Notes: generated from the letters alone by a model not told the origin. A stretch of 64,000 nt of DNA from Acidimicrobiales bacterium (GCA_036378675.1 DASUWA010000047.1:1-64000), one strand, 5' to 3'. Positions 52,385-62,113 are shown, counted from the first letter of the stretch. Made by a program: numbers and translations.

Positions 52385-54010
52385 CTAATGGATGTGCGAG
52401 CTGGTGCGCACCTGCTCCCGCAGCCGGAACTTCTGGATCTTGCCTGAAGGGGTGCGCGGGAACTCCGGTACGCCGATGAGGTCCTCGGGCCACTTCTGCC
52501 TGGCTAGCCCGCTGCGCTCCAGGTGCGCCTGCACGTCGGTCATCGTGGGAAGCGGGTGGTCGGGCAACATTCGCAGGACGGCAGCCGCGTGCTCGCCCAT
52601 TCGCAGGTCGGGGGCGGCGACGACCGCGACCTCAGCCACGCCCCGGATCCTCAACAGGAGCTCTTCGACCTCAGCCGCACTTATGTTCTCGCCTCCCCGA
52701 ATGATCACGTCGGAGACGCGGTCGGTTATCGCGATATAACCGTCCGCGTCCATGACGGCTATATCCCCGGTGCGGTACCAGCCGTCGGGCTCGAACACTT
52801 TGGCGGTGAGCGCCGGATCGGTGTAACCGACGAACAGCTCTGGTCCTCGCGAGAGGATCTCGCCGGATTCGCCCACCCCGACCGGCTTACCCTCTGGATC
52901 TTCCAGCCGTATCTCGTTCCCGGGCATCGGCGCCCCATCCGTGTTGAGACGTTTCTCGAGCGGGTCGGAGTACCGGCAACCCGTGATCGACGGGTGCTCG
53001 GTGGAGCCGTAGGACCGCCACACCGTGATCCCCAAGGCAGTGGCCCGTTCGGTGACGGCTCTTGGAACCGGCGCGCCGCCCATTCCCTGATAGGCAAGGT
53101 GCCTCACGTGCTCCTCGGTGCACGAGGGATGGTCCAAAAGGCTGACCAGGAAGTAAGGAGCGCCGCCACCTGAGCTGAGATCGTCGTTGAGGAGCAGGTC
53201 GAGCACCCTGGCGGGATCCCACTGATCAAGGAGGTGAACGGGTCTACCCCTCTCGAGGGGTCCGAGAAGCCCGCCGAGCATCCCGATGGCGTGGCTGATC
53301 GGGTTGGCTAGGAGGGTCGGCCTTGGGTCTGGTGGGGCCCCTTCGCTCAGCTGCATGATCTCGGCCAGGACGGTCTCGTGTGAGTGGACCACCCCTTTTG
53401 GCCTCGAAGTGGTCCCCGAGGTCCAGCCGACGAGCGCGGGCGATGACGGGTCGCCGGCCCAGGGACCGGCAACGGGCGGGGCAGACGCGATCTCGTCGAA
53501 GGAAAGGGAACCTTGTGGTCGATCGTCGCCTACCACGAAGACGTCCATGCGCAGGTCCGGGAGCGACCCGAGGTTGGCCAGGTAGTTCTGGTGACCGAAC
53601 CCGGACGCAGTCACGTGTACCCGCGGCTCACATTGTTCAAGGATGTAGGAAAGCTCGTGAACGCCGTAGATGTGGACGATCGGAGCGACGACTGCGCCCA
53701 GCATCGTTGCTCCGTAGAAGGTTGCTGCCCCTTCGATCCAGTTGGGCGTTTGGAACGAGACAACGTCCCCCGCTTGCACCCCTCTTCGTTCGAGTCCGCC
53801 CGCTACACGACGGGAGAGGTCGAGCACATCGCCGAAGGTTCCCCGCCACGGACGGGTTGCCGAGTGCGCCACGAAGGGAAGGTTCCGGTTGGCGGCCAGG
53901 CGCCCCGCGAGGTGCGATCCGAGTGTCTCTCCGGACCACCATCGCTCTGACCGGTATCGGCGGCGCTGGTCTTCGGGGATTTCTCTAAGTCCCCAGGACG
54001 AAACCCCCAC
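52385..54010 (-). CDS. AMP-forming acyl-CoA synthetase (cyclohexanecarboxylate/medium-chain type)
   Basis: The 541-residue ligase has LVGWTSGTTSRPKGVVHSHE (P-loop), RSYGSTEHPSITG, GWYRTGDIAVMD, and the C-terminal catalytic lysine in RTPSGKIQKFRLRE. It would activate a carboxylic acid to acyl-CoA through an acyl-AMP. Substrate class is inferred from overall resemblance to cyclohexanecarboxylate-CoA ligases. The start is GTG 54010, without a Shine-Dalgarno. The thioesterase gene lies 32 bases upstream on the same strand. Confidence 0.9.
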   Translation of the reverse strand: MGVSSWGLREIPEDQRRRYRSERWWSGETLGSHLAGRLAANRNLPFVAHSATRPWRGTFGDVLDLSRRVAGGLERRGVQAGDVVSFQTPNWIEGAATFYGATMLGAVVAPIVHIYGVHELSYILEQCEPRVHVTASGFGHQNYLANLGSLPDLRMDVFVVGDDRPQGSLSFDEIASAPPVAGPWAGDPSSPALVGWTSGTTSRPKGVVHSHETVLAEIMQLSEGAPPDPRPTLLANPISHAIGMLGGLLGPLERGRPVHLLDQWDPARVLDLLLNDDLSSGGGAPYFLVSLLDHPSCTEEHVRHLAYQGMGGAPVPRAVTERATALGITVWRSYGSTEHPSITGCRYSDPLEKRLNTDGAPMPGNEIRLEDPEGKPVGVGESGEILSRGPELFVGYTDPALTAKVFEPDGWYRTGDIAVMDADGYIAITDRVSDVIIRGGENISAAEVEELLLRIRGVAEVAVVAAPDLRMGEHAAAVLRMLPDHPLPTMTDVQAHLERSGLARQKWPEDLIGVPEFPRTPSGKIQKFRLREQVRTSSHIH

Positions 54011-54016
54011 GATCGA

Positions 54017-54022
54017 AGACTA
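54017..54022 (-). promoter_or_regulatory. -10 box for leaderless acyl-CoA synthetase mRNA
   Basis: On the minus strand TAGTCT lies exactly 6 bases before GTG 54010. It is inside the 32-base gap after the thioesterase gene, so the synthetase may have its own promoter. Confidence 0.4.
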
Positions 54023-54042
54023 CGCGGCGTGACCGGTGGCGC

Positions 54043-54855
54043 CTAGCCGGGCATTTCCCGCCATGTCCGGACGATGGTGGACTGGCTCGCGGTTCCCAAG
54101 AGAACGCCCTTCTCGGACCAGAGATGGACATCTCCGTAACCGAAACCGTTAGCCACTTGGTGCACTCCGATGTCAAGGAGGACCCAGTCTGCAGGAACCA
54201 GGCTTCCCACCCGGAGGGTGTTGTCCAGGCTGTTGCCGCCGGCTCGGACGCCGAGCGCTTGGCCGATACCGAAGGGCACGTAGTCGCCGAGTATCGCGAG
54301 GGACGCCGACGACAGGTCGAGTACGTCCGGCATCTTCGCCCACAGCGCAGAGCGCCCGCCGGGCATGCCTGGGCCGGGTAGCTCTGCGAGGGTCCTGCCT
54401 ATGGCGAGGCGGATGTCCAGCCGATCGGGGAGGGTGTCCCCCTCGGTGCTGAAGCGCATCTCTCTCTGGCTGCACTGGTCCGGCGGGGCCACTTCGGGCA
54501 TGGTCGCCCAGGTCCCCTCGTACGGGATCTCGCGTCGGCCGAGGGCCGCGTTGACCGTGATTACTTCACGGTCGGCCACGTGCCCGACGGCCCTTGCCTG
54601 GGTGACCTGATGGCCTGCGACGGCGACTATCACGTCGAGGTCGAGCACCTCCGGCGGTCGGGCGTACGAGAGGTACTGCGCCGTCGCCCATATCACCGGT
54701 CGACCGGTGGTGCCTTCGAGAGCAGCGATCGCAGCTCCTAGCCCGCAGCCTCCGAACAGGAAGCCCCCCGGTGTGCAGACGCCGGGCGTGACCGGCAGCA
54801 ACCAGCGATAGGGGTTGTGAGTGCTCTCCAGTCCGAGAAAGGTCCGGGCATCCAC
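54043..54855 (-). CDS. Hot-dog fold acyl-CoA thioesterase family protein
   Basis: The 270-residue protein has GGFLFGGCGLGAAIAALE and ATAQYLSYARPPEVLDLDV in the first hot-dog, and a second half with GRSALWAKMPDVLDLSS and SLDNTLRVGSLVPADWVLLD. This is the double hot-dog layout of TesB-like/acyl-CoA thioesterase enzymes. It starts with GTG, with TAACAT 9 bases upstream. It probably works with the adjoining acyl-CoA synthetase in balancing acyl-CoA pools. It is more distant from TesB than the two paralogues at 2325 and 5443. Confidence 0.75.
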   Translation of the reverse strand: MDARTFLGLESTHNPYRWLLPVTPGVCTPGGFLFGGCGLGAAIAALEGTTGRPVIWATAQYLSYARPPEVLDLDVIVAVAGHQVTQARAVGHVADREVITVNAALGRREIPYEGTWATMPEVAPPDQCSQREMRFSTEGDTLPDRLDIRLAIGRTLAELPGPGMPGGRSALWAKMPDVLDLSSASLAILGDYVPFGIGQALGVRAGGNSLDNTLRVGSLVPADWVLLDIGVHQVANGFGYGDVHLWSEKGVLLGTASQSTIVRTWREMPG

Positions 54856-55062
54856 GGCCGGGGGATGTTAACGGCACTCTCATGGACCAACGACATTTGA
54901 CCGTCCCGAGCTAGCCGTCTCCACTCGTGGTCCGCCGATGCCCTTCGTTCGGCTGAAAAGCCTCGTACCGTCGCAACCGGCCTCGGTACCGTACAAGCAT
55001 TGACAGTCGAGGCTCCAAGGTGGGCGGGATGATTTTCGGGTCCGTGAAACGTTCTAGAAGGT

Positions 55063-56283
55063 GTGTTGACGGTTACCGAGGGCGTTGAGGCCGCGGCGGC
55101 GGTCGGAGTTGCCTCCGGAGGAGCCCGCCCCCGGTGGAAGGTGGTTCTCCGGCAGGGCGTGACCGTGGCGGCGCTCGGGGGCGCGGCTTGGGCGGCTTAC
55201 GATCATCGGTCCCAGTTGTCCAGTGCGGGCTCGATGCTCTCGCAAATACGGGTCGGCTGGCTTCTTGTAGCGATTGCTGCCGAGATCGTTTCCTTCGTGG
55301 TATTCGCCCGGCTTCAGCGCTGGCTCCTCCGGGCTGGGGGCGTGCAGGTGCCGTTGCTCTCGATGATCGAAATCGCCTTGGCGGGCAACGCGATGTCCAC
55401 CTCCCTGCCCGGCGGTCCGGCCTGGTCGGCCACTTGGGCGTTCGGTCAGTTGCGCAGAAGAGGCGCCAACCGGGTCCTGGCCGGGTGGGTAATCGTGGTT
55501 GCTGGAGCTCTATCGAGCTTCGCCGTCTTCGTGATCGTTGCTGCGGGCGCGTGGATCGCCGGCAACTCGGGTCCGTTTGCTCATCTGCGATGGCTCGCCG
55601 CGGTTCTCGCCGCAATCCCCATTCTCGTAGCGATCGCCTTTGAGGCGGCGCGTCACAGCCAAAAAGTGAACGAGTTCTTTGGTGAAACCTGGGTGGCGGT
55701 TTCATCGCATTTGAGACCGGTTCGTGCGATCGGCCGGCTCACCCGCCGGACGGTGGACAGCCTTGGCCTGGTTCGTCCGGGGTTGCCCGGTTGGGCGGAA
55801 GCCTTCGCACTGGCGCTCGCCAATTGGCTCTACGACGCTGCCGCGCTGGTCGCGGTAATCGAGGCGTTGCACATCTCGGTTCCATGGCGGGATGTACTCG
55901 TCATCTACGGCTTCACGCAGATTTCCGCGAGCCTGCCGGTGACACCTGGCGGGCTTGGAGTGGTCGAGGCGTCGATGGCAGCGCTTCTCGTCGCCTACGG
56001 AACCCCGTCGACCTCGGCGGTCGCCGTCGTGCTGCTCTACCGCATCGTGAGCTTCTGGGGACTGGTGCCGATCGGGTGGGCCGTGTGGTTCGGGCTCGAG
56101 ATCGCCCATCGCAACGGCCTACGCCGGAGTCCCCATCCGTGGGCCACGCACGCTCACGGCGACGAACCTGGTACCGAGCTCACCCCCGTCGGGCCGGAGC
56201 GGATACTCCGACCGGAGCCCTGCCGGGGGTGCCCGGAATCCGACGAGGAATCGTCGGCGAAGCCTGGCAGTCTCGTCGCCTGA
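55063..56283 (+). CDS. YbhN/UPF0104 family integral membrane protein (LPG-synthase membrane-region-like)
   Basis: The 406-residue protein has about eight helices. It has the family block GNAMSTSLPGGPAWSATWAF and a late TQISASLPVTPGGLGVVEASM. The family corresponds to the N-terminal flippase-like half of MprF but has no transferase domain here. It could be a lipid flippase or an uncharacterised transporter. A charged tail of about 50 residues is cytosolic. GTG 55063 or TTG 55066 may start it; AGAAGG (55056-55061) fits the TTG better. Confidence 0.85.
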   Translation: MLTVTEGVEAAAAVGVASGGARPRWKVVLRQGVTVAALGGAAWAAYDHRSQLSSAGSMLSQIRVGWLLVAIAAEIVSFVVFARLQRWLLRAGGVQVPLLSMIEIALAGNAMSTSLPGGPAWSATWAFGQLRRRGANRVLAGWVIVVAGALSSFAVFVIVAAGAWIAGNSGPFAHLRWLAAVLAAIPILVAIAFEAARHSQKVNEFFGETWVAVSSHLRPVRAIGRLTRRTVDSLGLVRPGLPGWAEAFALALANWLYDAAALVAVIEALHISVPWRDVLVIYGFTQISASLPVTPGGLGVVEASMAALLVAYGTPSTSAVAVVLLYRIVSFWGLVPIGWAVWFGLEIAHRNGLRRSPHPWATHAHGDEPGTELTPVGPERILRPEPCRGCPESDEESSAKPGSLVA

Positions 56284-56470
56284 TTCTGCTCTCGCGTTTT
56301 CTGAAGAAAGGCGCATAGCTGCGCGGCGAAGCTCATCGATGGGTGCTAACGTCCGCCCCTGCGGAAAACGCCATTTGCGCTGGGTCCGCACTCGGGTAGA
56401 AGTTCCTTTTTGTGTGGATAGTCCAGATGGGCGCGCCTTCATACCAATCAAAACGGGGGGAATCGCGACG

Positions 56471-57718
56471 ATGGTTCAGGCCAAGGGGAAGCTGCTGGCA
56501 GTGGTGGCTGCAGCGATGATGGTCGCAGGGGCTTGCGGCAGCACGTCCAAGTCGGGAACCGCCGGCAATGCCAGCGCCGGTGGAGGGAACACCGGGCACA
56601 CCTACACCATCGGGGTTCTCACTGACCTAACCGGGCCGGCAGCGTCAGGCAACAAAACCATCGTGCAAGGCATCGAAGCGGGCAGGGTCCTCGCGAAGCG
56701 CGAGGGTTACAACATCAACTACGTAGTTGCGGACACCGCCACTTCGCCAGGTGGCGCACTGTCGGCAGCTCAGAAGCTGGTTCAGCAGAACCACGTGTTC
56801 GCCGTCGTTCTCCACTCTGCCCTTGGCTTTGCCGCTGCCCCCTACCTGACCCAGCACAACATCCCGGTGATCGGAGCCGCCGAGGACGGGACGGAGTGGC
56901 AAACCAGCACGAACATGTTCGGCGTGTACGGCGCGGTCCACACCGAGGTCGTCTCCACGACGACCGGTCAGTTCTTCAAGAACCAGGGAGTTACCACCGT
57001 CGGCGCGCTCGGCTACAGCATCTCGCCGTCATCATCCGAGGCGGCTCAGGCCGCCGCGAAATCCGCGCAATACCTCGGCCTGAAGGTCGGCTATGTGAAC
57101 GCGGCGTTCCCGTTCGGGAGCACCAATGTTGCTCCCGAAGCTCTGCAAATGAAGAGCAAAGGCGTTGACGGATTCACCGCGACCGTGGATCCGAACACAT
57201 CCTTCGCCTTGATCACGGCCTTGCGACAGGCCGGTGCGAACCTCAAGGTCGCTCTCCTGCCTACCGGTTACGGCGGTGACTTGCTCCAAGCCGGTCCAGG
57301 CGCTCTTCAAGAGGCGCAGAACGTCTACTTCACGCTGACCTACGAGCCCGTGGAGATGCACACCGCGGCGACTCAGCAGTTCCAAAGCGACCTTCAGTCG
57401 GTTGGTGTGACGGACGAGCCGACATACGCGGAGTACAACGGCTATCTCTCGGTTGCCCTCTTCGTCAAAGGGGTCAACGCGGCCGGCTCGCATCCGACTC
57501 AGGCGTCGCTCATCGCTGCCCTCTCAAAAGTCCATGACTGGGACGCGATGGGCCTGGTAGGCACTCACCACATCGACATCAATAACCGCGCCTCCTCGGG
57601 AATGACGAACTGCCAGTGGGTGACCAAGCTCTCCGGCAACTCCTTCCAGCTGGTGCCCGGTGCGGACCCGATCTGCGGGACCCTCATCCCCGGGCTGACG
57701 GTCTCCCCGGCATCGTGA
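56471..57718 (+). CDS. Substrate-binding lipoprotein of hydrophobic-amino-acid-type ABC importer
   Basis: The 415-residue protein has a signal ending MMVAGAC with lipid-anchor Cys22, a Gly/Ser linker, then TYTIGVLTDLTGPAASGNK and the rest of a type I periplasmic-binding fold (LVQQNHVFAVV, IPVIGAAEDG). I chose ATG 56471, with GGGGGG upstream; the longer open frame from 56339 would place 44 residues before the signal. The DUF2889 gene follows 4 bases downstream. No permease is adjacent. Confidence 0.9.
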   Translation: MVQAKGKLLAVVAAAMMVAGACGSTSKSGTAGNASAGGGNTGHTYTIGVLTDLTGPAASGNKTIVQGIEAGRVLAKREGYNINYVVADTATSPGGALSAAQKLVQQNHVFAVVLHSALGFAAAPYLTQHNIPVIGAAEDGTEWQTSTNMFGVYGAVHTEVVSTTTGQFFKNQGVTTVGALGYSISPSSSEAAQAAAKSAQYLGLKVGYVNAAFPFGSTNVAPEALQMKSKGVDGFTATVDPNTSFALITALRQAGANLKVALLPTGYGGDLLQAGPGALQEAQNVYFTLTYEPVEMHTAATQQFQSDLQSVGVTDEPTYAEYNGYLSVALFVKGVNAAGSHPTQASLIAALSKVHDWDAMGLVGTHHIDINNRASSGMTNCQWVTKLSGNSFQLVPGADPICGTLIPGLTVSPAS

Positions 57719-57722
57719 GACG

Positions 57723-58742
57723 TTGAAGCACGGGCCGCACGCGCCCCACACGGGGACTCCCGCGCGGCGCCCCGGATCGGTGCGGCGCACGACCAGCCAT
57801 ACCTGCCTTCGGCCGGACGGACTGTTCGGAAACGTGCACGTCGCGGCTCACGCCCGTGACATCTGGACGGGCGCTGGACGCCATCACGAGATCGTCGGTG
57901 AAGCCGGAGTCGAAGCTGTGGTCGCGTTCATCGAGGATCGGTCCTTGCGATCGATAACCGTCGACCCCCCGGCGCCTCTCTTGGACAAGCTGGCCGGCGT
58001 CAAGGTGTCGTCCGGTTTCCGCAGGGCGATCGACGAGGCGATGCCAGCGGACGAGGAATCGGGATCGCTCCGGGTTCAGCTGCTGGACGATCTGCCAACG
58101 GCTGTGCTGGTATCCGGGGTGGCGATGGCCGGCGCCGGCGTGCACCCGCCCCGAGGATCCATAGACATTTCGAGCAAGGCTGACATCTGCGCCGGATGGG
58201 CAACCGGAGGGTCCTTCCTGGTTGAAGGGGAGCGACTCGGGCATCTGCCGAGTGTCACCGGTCCGATCGCGCCAGGCTTGCAGTCCTCGGATGGAGACTC
58301 ACTCGCCTGGCACCCGGTCGAAGAGATGACCCCTCACTCCACCCGCCGGCGGCGGCGCATCGACGTATGGCGAGACGCAGACGCCCGCGGCGGGACCGGC
58401 TCTGTGATGGTGGAGGAGTTCTTCCGGGACACACAGTTAGACGGTGAGGGTGTCGAAAGGGTCGTTCATGAGTACCTTGTCACGGCAGAGCTGGAACCGG
58501 AATCGCTTACGTTCCTGTCTTGCCGCGCCGATATCGGGGTTCTCCCCTGGGTCGAATGCCCCGCGGCAGCCGAAAGCGCCGCACGGCTGACCGGGACCAA
58601 GCCTCACGACCTTCGGGAGCGGGTGCGCCAGACCTTCGTGGGGACGAGCACCTGCACACATCTCAACGACTCGCTGCGCGCTCTGGCCGCTCTTTCCTAT
58701 CTGGTTTCGGTGGTCGATGCCGGAGGCAGGATCAGAAGGTGA
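57723..58742 (+). CDS. DUF2889 domain protein
   Basis: The 339-residue protein ends with the DUF2889 signature VGTSTCTHLNDSLRALAAL and contains RRRRIDVWRDADA before it. The family has no known function and is often found near acyl-CoA or aromatic catabolism genes. The start is uncertain: TTG 57723 immediately follows the binding-protein stop, while GTG 57780 is an alternative. The last 11 bases overlap the convergent alcohol dehydrogenase gene. The short gap suggests cotranscription with the lipoprotein. Confidence 0.75.
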   Translation: MKHGPHAPHTGTPARRPGSVRRTTSHTCLRPDGLFGNVHVAAHARDIWTGAGRHHEIVGEAGVEAVVAFIEDRSLRSITVDPPAPLLDKLAGVKVSSGFRRAIDEAMPADEESGSLRVQLLDDLPTAVLVSGVAMAGAGVHPPRGSIDISSKADICAGWATGGSFLVEGERLGHLPSVTGPIAPGLQSSDGDSLAWHPVEEMTPHSTRRRRRIDVWRDADARGGTGSVMVEEFFRDTQLDGEGVERVVHEYLVTAELEPESLTFLSCRADIGVLPWVECPAAAESAARLTGTKPHDLRERVRQTFVGTSTCTHLNDSLRALAALSYLVSVVDAGGRIRR

Positions 58743-59877
58743 CGACGCCCCGAATGTTGGTTCCGTTGCGCATGTCTTCGTAGCCCTGGTTGATGTCTTC
58801 CAGCGAGTAGGTATTGGTCACCAGCTCGTCGAGCATGAGCCTGCCCTGGCCGTACAAGTCGAGGATCCGCGGTATGTCGCGGCGCGGGTTGGCGTTCCCG
58901 AATATGCATCCGACGAGTTCCTTGCGCATCATCGCCATCATGAACAGGTCCAGTTTCACGTCGGTCTGAGCTACGGGGGCAACCGCGGTCACAACCGCCC
59001 GCCCGGCCTTCTTGACCAAGTTCATCAATGGCGCGACCAGATCTCCGTAGGCCACCCCGACCGTAAGCATCGCCTTGTCGGCCATGGCACCCCTGGTGAG
59101 CTCGCCGACAAGCGCAGTTGCCTCCTCCATCGACGAGGCGGTGTGGGTCGCCCCAAAGGCTCCCGCCCGATCCCGCTTGGACTCCAGCGGATCGACGGCC
59201 ACGATCCTGTCGGCGCCGGCTAGACGCGCGCCTTGCACCGCGTTCATTCCGATGCCGCCGAGCCCGACGACGACGACGGTCTCACCGGAACGCACGTCCG
59301 CTGCGTTGACAGCTGTCCCCCAGCCGGTCGTCACGCCGCAGCCGACCAGAGCCGCCTTTTCCAGGGGGATGTGAGGCTCGATCTTGACACAGCTCGCTTC
59401 GCTCACGACCGTGTAGGGCTCGAACGTACCGACGCAGCACATGACGCCGAGGTCGGTCCCGTCGCCGGCGTGGTGCCGAGAGGTGAAGTCGGTGACTTGA
59501 CGCCCGGCCAGCAAAAACGCACCGAGGTCGCAGAGGTGCTGCTGACCCATCGCACACGAGGGGCAACGGCCACACGCGGGAATGAAGCTCAGCACCACAT
59601 GGTCGCCAGGCGCGAGCGTGGTGACGTTGGCACCTACCTCGACTACCTCCCCGGCCCCTTCGTGACCGCCGATGATCGGGAGCTGCTTGAGGCCGAGCGC
59701 ATCAGCTGTCGCCTGGTCGAGCACCATGTCGCCGGTCACCAAGTGCTCGTCCGAGTGGCACAGGCCGGAGGCGGCGAGCTTCACCAGAACCTCGCCCGGC
59801 TTGGGAGCGTCAAGCTCGATCTCCTCGACGCTCCACTTCGAGTTGGTTTCCCAGAGGATGGCCGCCTTGCTCTTCAT
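58732..59877 (-). CDS. NDMA-dependent (mycofactocin-type) zinc alcohol dehydrogenase
   Basis: The 381-residue MDR enzyme has catalytic zinc ligands C40, H72-E73 and C180, structural zinc C102, C105, C108, C116 (ACGRCPSCAMGQQHLC), and NAD motif GLGGIG at 205-210. The whole pattern matches the NDMA-dependent Rxyl_3153 family: LWETNSKWSVEEIELD, SGLCHSDEHLVTGDM and GVTTGWGTAVNAADV. Those enzymes hold NAD tightly and pass electrons to mycofactocin. AGGGGGA precedes ATG 59877. Confidence 0.9.
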   Translation of the reverse strand: MKSKAAILWETNSKWSVEEIELDAPKPGEVLVKLAASGLCHSDEHLVTGDMVLDQATADALGLKQLPIIGGHEGAGEVVEVGANVTTLAPGDHVVLSFIPACGRCPSCAMGQQHLCDLGAFLLAGRQVTDFTSRHHAGDGTDLGVMCCVGTFEPYTVVSEASCVKIEPHIPLEKAALVGCGVTTGWGTAVNAADVRSGETVVVVGLGGIGMNAVQGARLAGADRIVAVDPLESKRDRAGAFGATHTASSMEEATALVGELTRGAMADKAMLTVGVAYGDLVAPLMNLVKKAGRAVVTAVAPVAQTDVKLDLFMMAMMRKELVGCIFGNANPRRDIPRILDLYGQGRLMLDELVTNTYSLEDINQGYEDMRNGTNIRGVVTF

Positions 59878-60048
59878 CTCAGTTTCCCCCTGATGTTTCG
59901 CCGCGCTGCGCGCCGGCCCGATAACAGATGATCGTCGGGTGCGAACTTACACCTCTCCATCGCGACGGGCGACTCGGATGGGCGGCGCGTGACCCGGCGT
60001 AGTAGAACGTTCTTCTACCTACCTCTTCTTGCCCGCACGGAGGGTCCC

Positions 60049-60900
60049 ATGCCTTACTCGGTCATCCTGGTCGACGATCCCGCCCCCGGCGTCCGCCGGA
60101 TAACCCTGAACCGTCCAGAGAAGCGGAATGCTCTCTTTCACCCGCTCAGGGGGGAGATCCTCGAAGCGCTCAGAGAAGCGGATGAGGACGACGCGGTCCG
60201 GGTGAGCATCATCCGCGGGGCAGGCAAGAGCTTTTCGGCCGGTTACGACCTGGGCGGAGGCAACGAGGGACTTGAAATGCCGTTCTTCACCCCGGGTGGC
60301 GACGGGCAGTGGCCCCGCCACGTGACCGAGGGGTGGATGAGCATCTGGGATCTGGCCAAGCCGGTCATCGCCCAGGTGCACGGTTACTGCCTCGCCGGCG
60401 GGAGCGAGCTGGCTTCGGGTTGCGACCTGATCTACGTGGCCGAGGACGCCCAGATCGGGTATCCGGCGGTGCGATTCGGCGTTCCCGACATGCACTTCCA
60501 CCCCTGGACGATCGGCATGCGCAAGGCGATGGAAGCCATGCTTACGGGCGATTCGATGAGCGGGGTGGAGGCGGTACGGCTCGGCTGGGCGAACGCAGCG
60601 TTCCCGGTCGAGGATCTGGACGAGGGCGTCATCGATGTCGCCTCGCGGATCGCCAAGCTTCCGCCGGACATAGTGCAGATCAACAAGAGGGTCGTTCACC
60701 GCCAGATGGAAGTCATGGGCATGCGCACGGGGATCAGGGTCGGGACCGAGCTCTGCGCCCTCGGCACCCACCAGAAGTCGATGAGGGCTTTCATCGGAGA
60801 CATGCAAAAAGGTCTCACCGACGCGCTGACCAAGCGCGACGCACCCTTCGGCGACTACCGCACTGCCGACAAGCAACCGTCGGCTCCGGCGGCGGATTAA
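60049..60900 (+). CDS. Enoyl-CoA hydratase/isomerase family protein
   Basis: The 283-residue crotonase-fold protein has RITLNRPEKRNAL, then IIRGAGKSFSAGYDLGGG (oxyanion hole), and VHGYCLAGGSELASGCDLIY with the second oxyanion Gly and an active-site Glu region. It would hydrate the enoyl-CoA made by an ACAD. GGAGGG (60039-60044) is 4 bases before ATG 60049, so the 20 residues of upstream frame are not used. It is convergent with the ACAD gene, 4 bases apart. Confidence 0.9.
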   Translation: MPYSVILVDDPAPGVRRITLNRPEKRNALFHPLRGEILEALREADEDDAVRVSIIRGAGKSFSAGYDLGGGNEGLEMPFFTPGGDGQWPRHVTEGWMSIWDLAKPVIAQVHGYCLAGGSELASGCDLIYVAEDAQIGYPAVRFGVPDMHFHPWTIGMRKAMEAMLTGDSMSGVEAVRLGWANAAFPVEDLDEGVIDVASRIAKLPPDIVQINKRVVHRQMEVMGMRTGIRVGTELCALGTHQKSMRAFIGDMQKGLTDALTKRDAPFGDYRTADKQPSAPAAD

Positions 60901-60904
60901 CCGG

Positions 60905-62107
60905 TCAGTTCCGGGGGACCTGCGACCAAGGGACTCCTTTGTCGACGCGTACGTCTCCCGGGAGACCGAGCACCCTCTCGCCGAGGATGTTACGCATCAC
61001 CTCTGAAGTCCCGCCCTCGATCGAATTCGCCCGGCTACGAAGGAACATCTGCTGCGTTGACCGAGCTTCCATCGCACCCTCGGGCCGGCGCATCTCGTAC
61101 GAGCCGTACAGCATTCCTTCGGCGCCGAGCAGGTTCTCGCAGAACTCGTAGACCCTCTTGTTGAACTCGGCGCCTCCGAGCTTGCCGATCGATCCTTCCG
61201 GCCCGGGCGTTCCCATGACCGATTTGGCGGCCGCGCGCATGTTGTTGAGCCGGAGCACCTCGGACTCGATCCACAGCTTCGCCAGTTTGTCCCGAAGGAC
61301 TGGAGACTGCCGGCTCGCCGGGAGCCTTTCCCAGGTTCGAAGGGCGGCAGATATGGCCCCCCCTCCCCTCGCGGGCATCCCACCGCCAATCGAGACACGC
61401 TCGTTCATCAAGGTGACGATCGCACCGCGCCACCCCTCGCCGATCGGGCCCAACCTCTCGGTGTCGGGGACCCGCACATCCGTGAAATACACCTCGTTGA
61501 ACTCGGCGTCGCCGGTCATCTGACGGAGTGGCCTCACCTCGACACCCGGAGCGCGCATGTCGACCACGAAGTAGGTCAATCCCTTGTGCTTCTCCGCTTC
61601 GGGATCGGTCCGGGCCAGGACCATTCCGTAAGCAGACGTGTGGGCGAGGGTGGTCCAGACCTTCTGGCCGTTCAGGATCCATTCATCGCCGTCGCGAATG
61701 GCGCGGGTCGAGAGGCTCGCGACGTCGGACCCTGCTCCCGGCTCGGAGAACAGCTGGCACCAGATCTCATCGCACGTGAAAAGCGGCCGCAGGTAACGCT
61801 TCTTCTGCTCGTCGGTCCCCAAGGTGACAATCGTTGGAGCGGCCATGCCGTAGCCGATCGCGTTGCGGGGCGCGAGGTTGGGCGCGCCGGCACGCCTCAG
61901 CTGATCGCCGACGCGGGGTTGAAGCTTGCGCGACATGCCCAGACCGCCGTGGCCCGCGGGGAAGTGAACCCACGCCAACCCAGCGTCGAATTGAGCGCCG
62001 AGGAAGTCGCGCTCCGGGGTCGAAGAAGGCGGATGAGAAGCGAGGAGCTCCCGAACCCTCCCGTCTACCAACAGCTCGTCGGAAGCAGCGATTTCGGTGG
62101 TGGCCAC
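60905..62107 (-). CDS. Acyl-CoA dehydrogenase family protein
   Basis: The 400-residue ACAD has LFSEPGAGSDVASLSTRAIR and WILNGQKVWTTLAHTS for flavin and substrate, and ends NSIEGGTSEVMRNILGERVLGLPGD. It lacks the R-x-F-G...Q motif, like the protein at 7919. Its partner subunit, if any, is outside the window. The start is GTG 62107, with no Shine-Dalgarno but TAGATT 6 bases upstream. It lies downstream of two SDR genes on the same strand. Confidence 0.9.
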   Translation of the reverse strand: MATTEIAASDELLVDGRVRELLASHPPSSTPERDFLGAQFDAGLAWVHFPAGHGGLGMSRKLQPRVGDQLRRAGAPNLAPRNAIGYGMAAPTIVTLGTDEQKKRYLRPLFTCDEIWCQLFSEPGAGSDVASLSTRAIRDGDEWILNGQKVWTTLAHTSAYGMVLARTDPEAEKHKGLTYFVVDMRAPGVEVRPLRQMTGDAEFNEVYFTDVRVPDTERLGPIGEGWRGAIVTLMNERVSIGGGMPARGGGAISAALRTWERLPASRQSPVLRDKLAKLWIESEVLRLNNMRAAAKSVMGTPGPEGSIGKLGGAEFNKRVYEFCENLLGAEGMLYGSYEMRRPEGAMEARSTQQMFLRSRANSIEGGTSEVMRNILGERVLGLPGDVRVDKGVPWSQVPRN

Positions 62108-62113
62108 GCTTGA

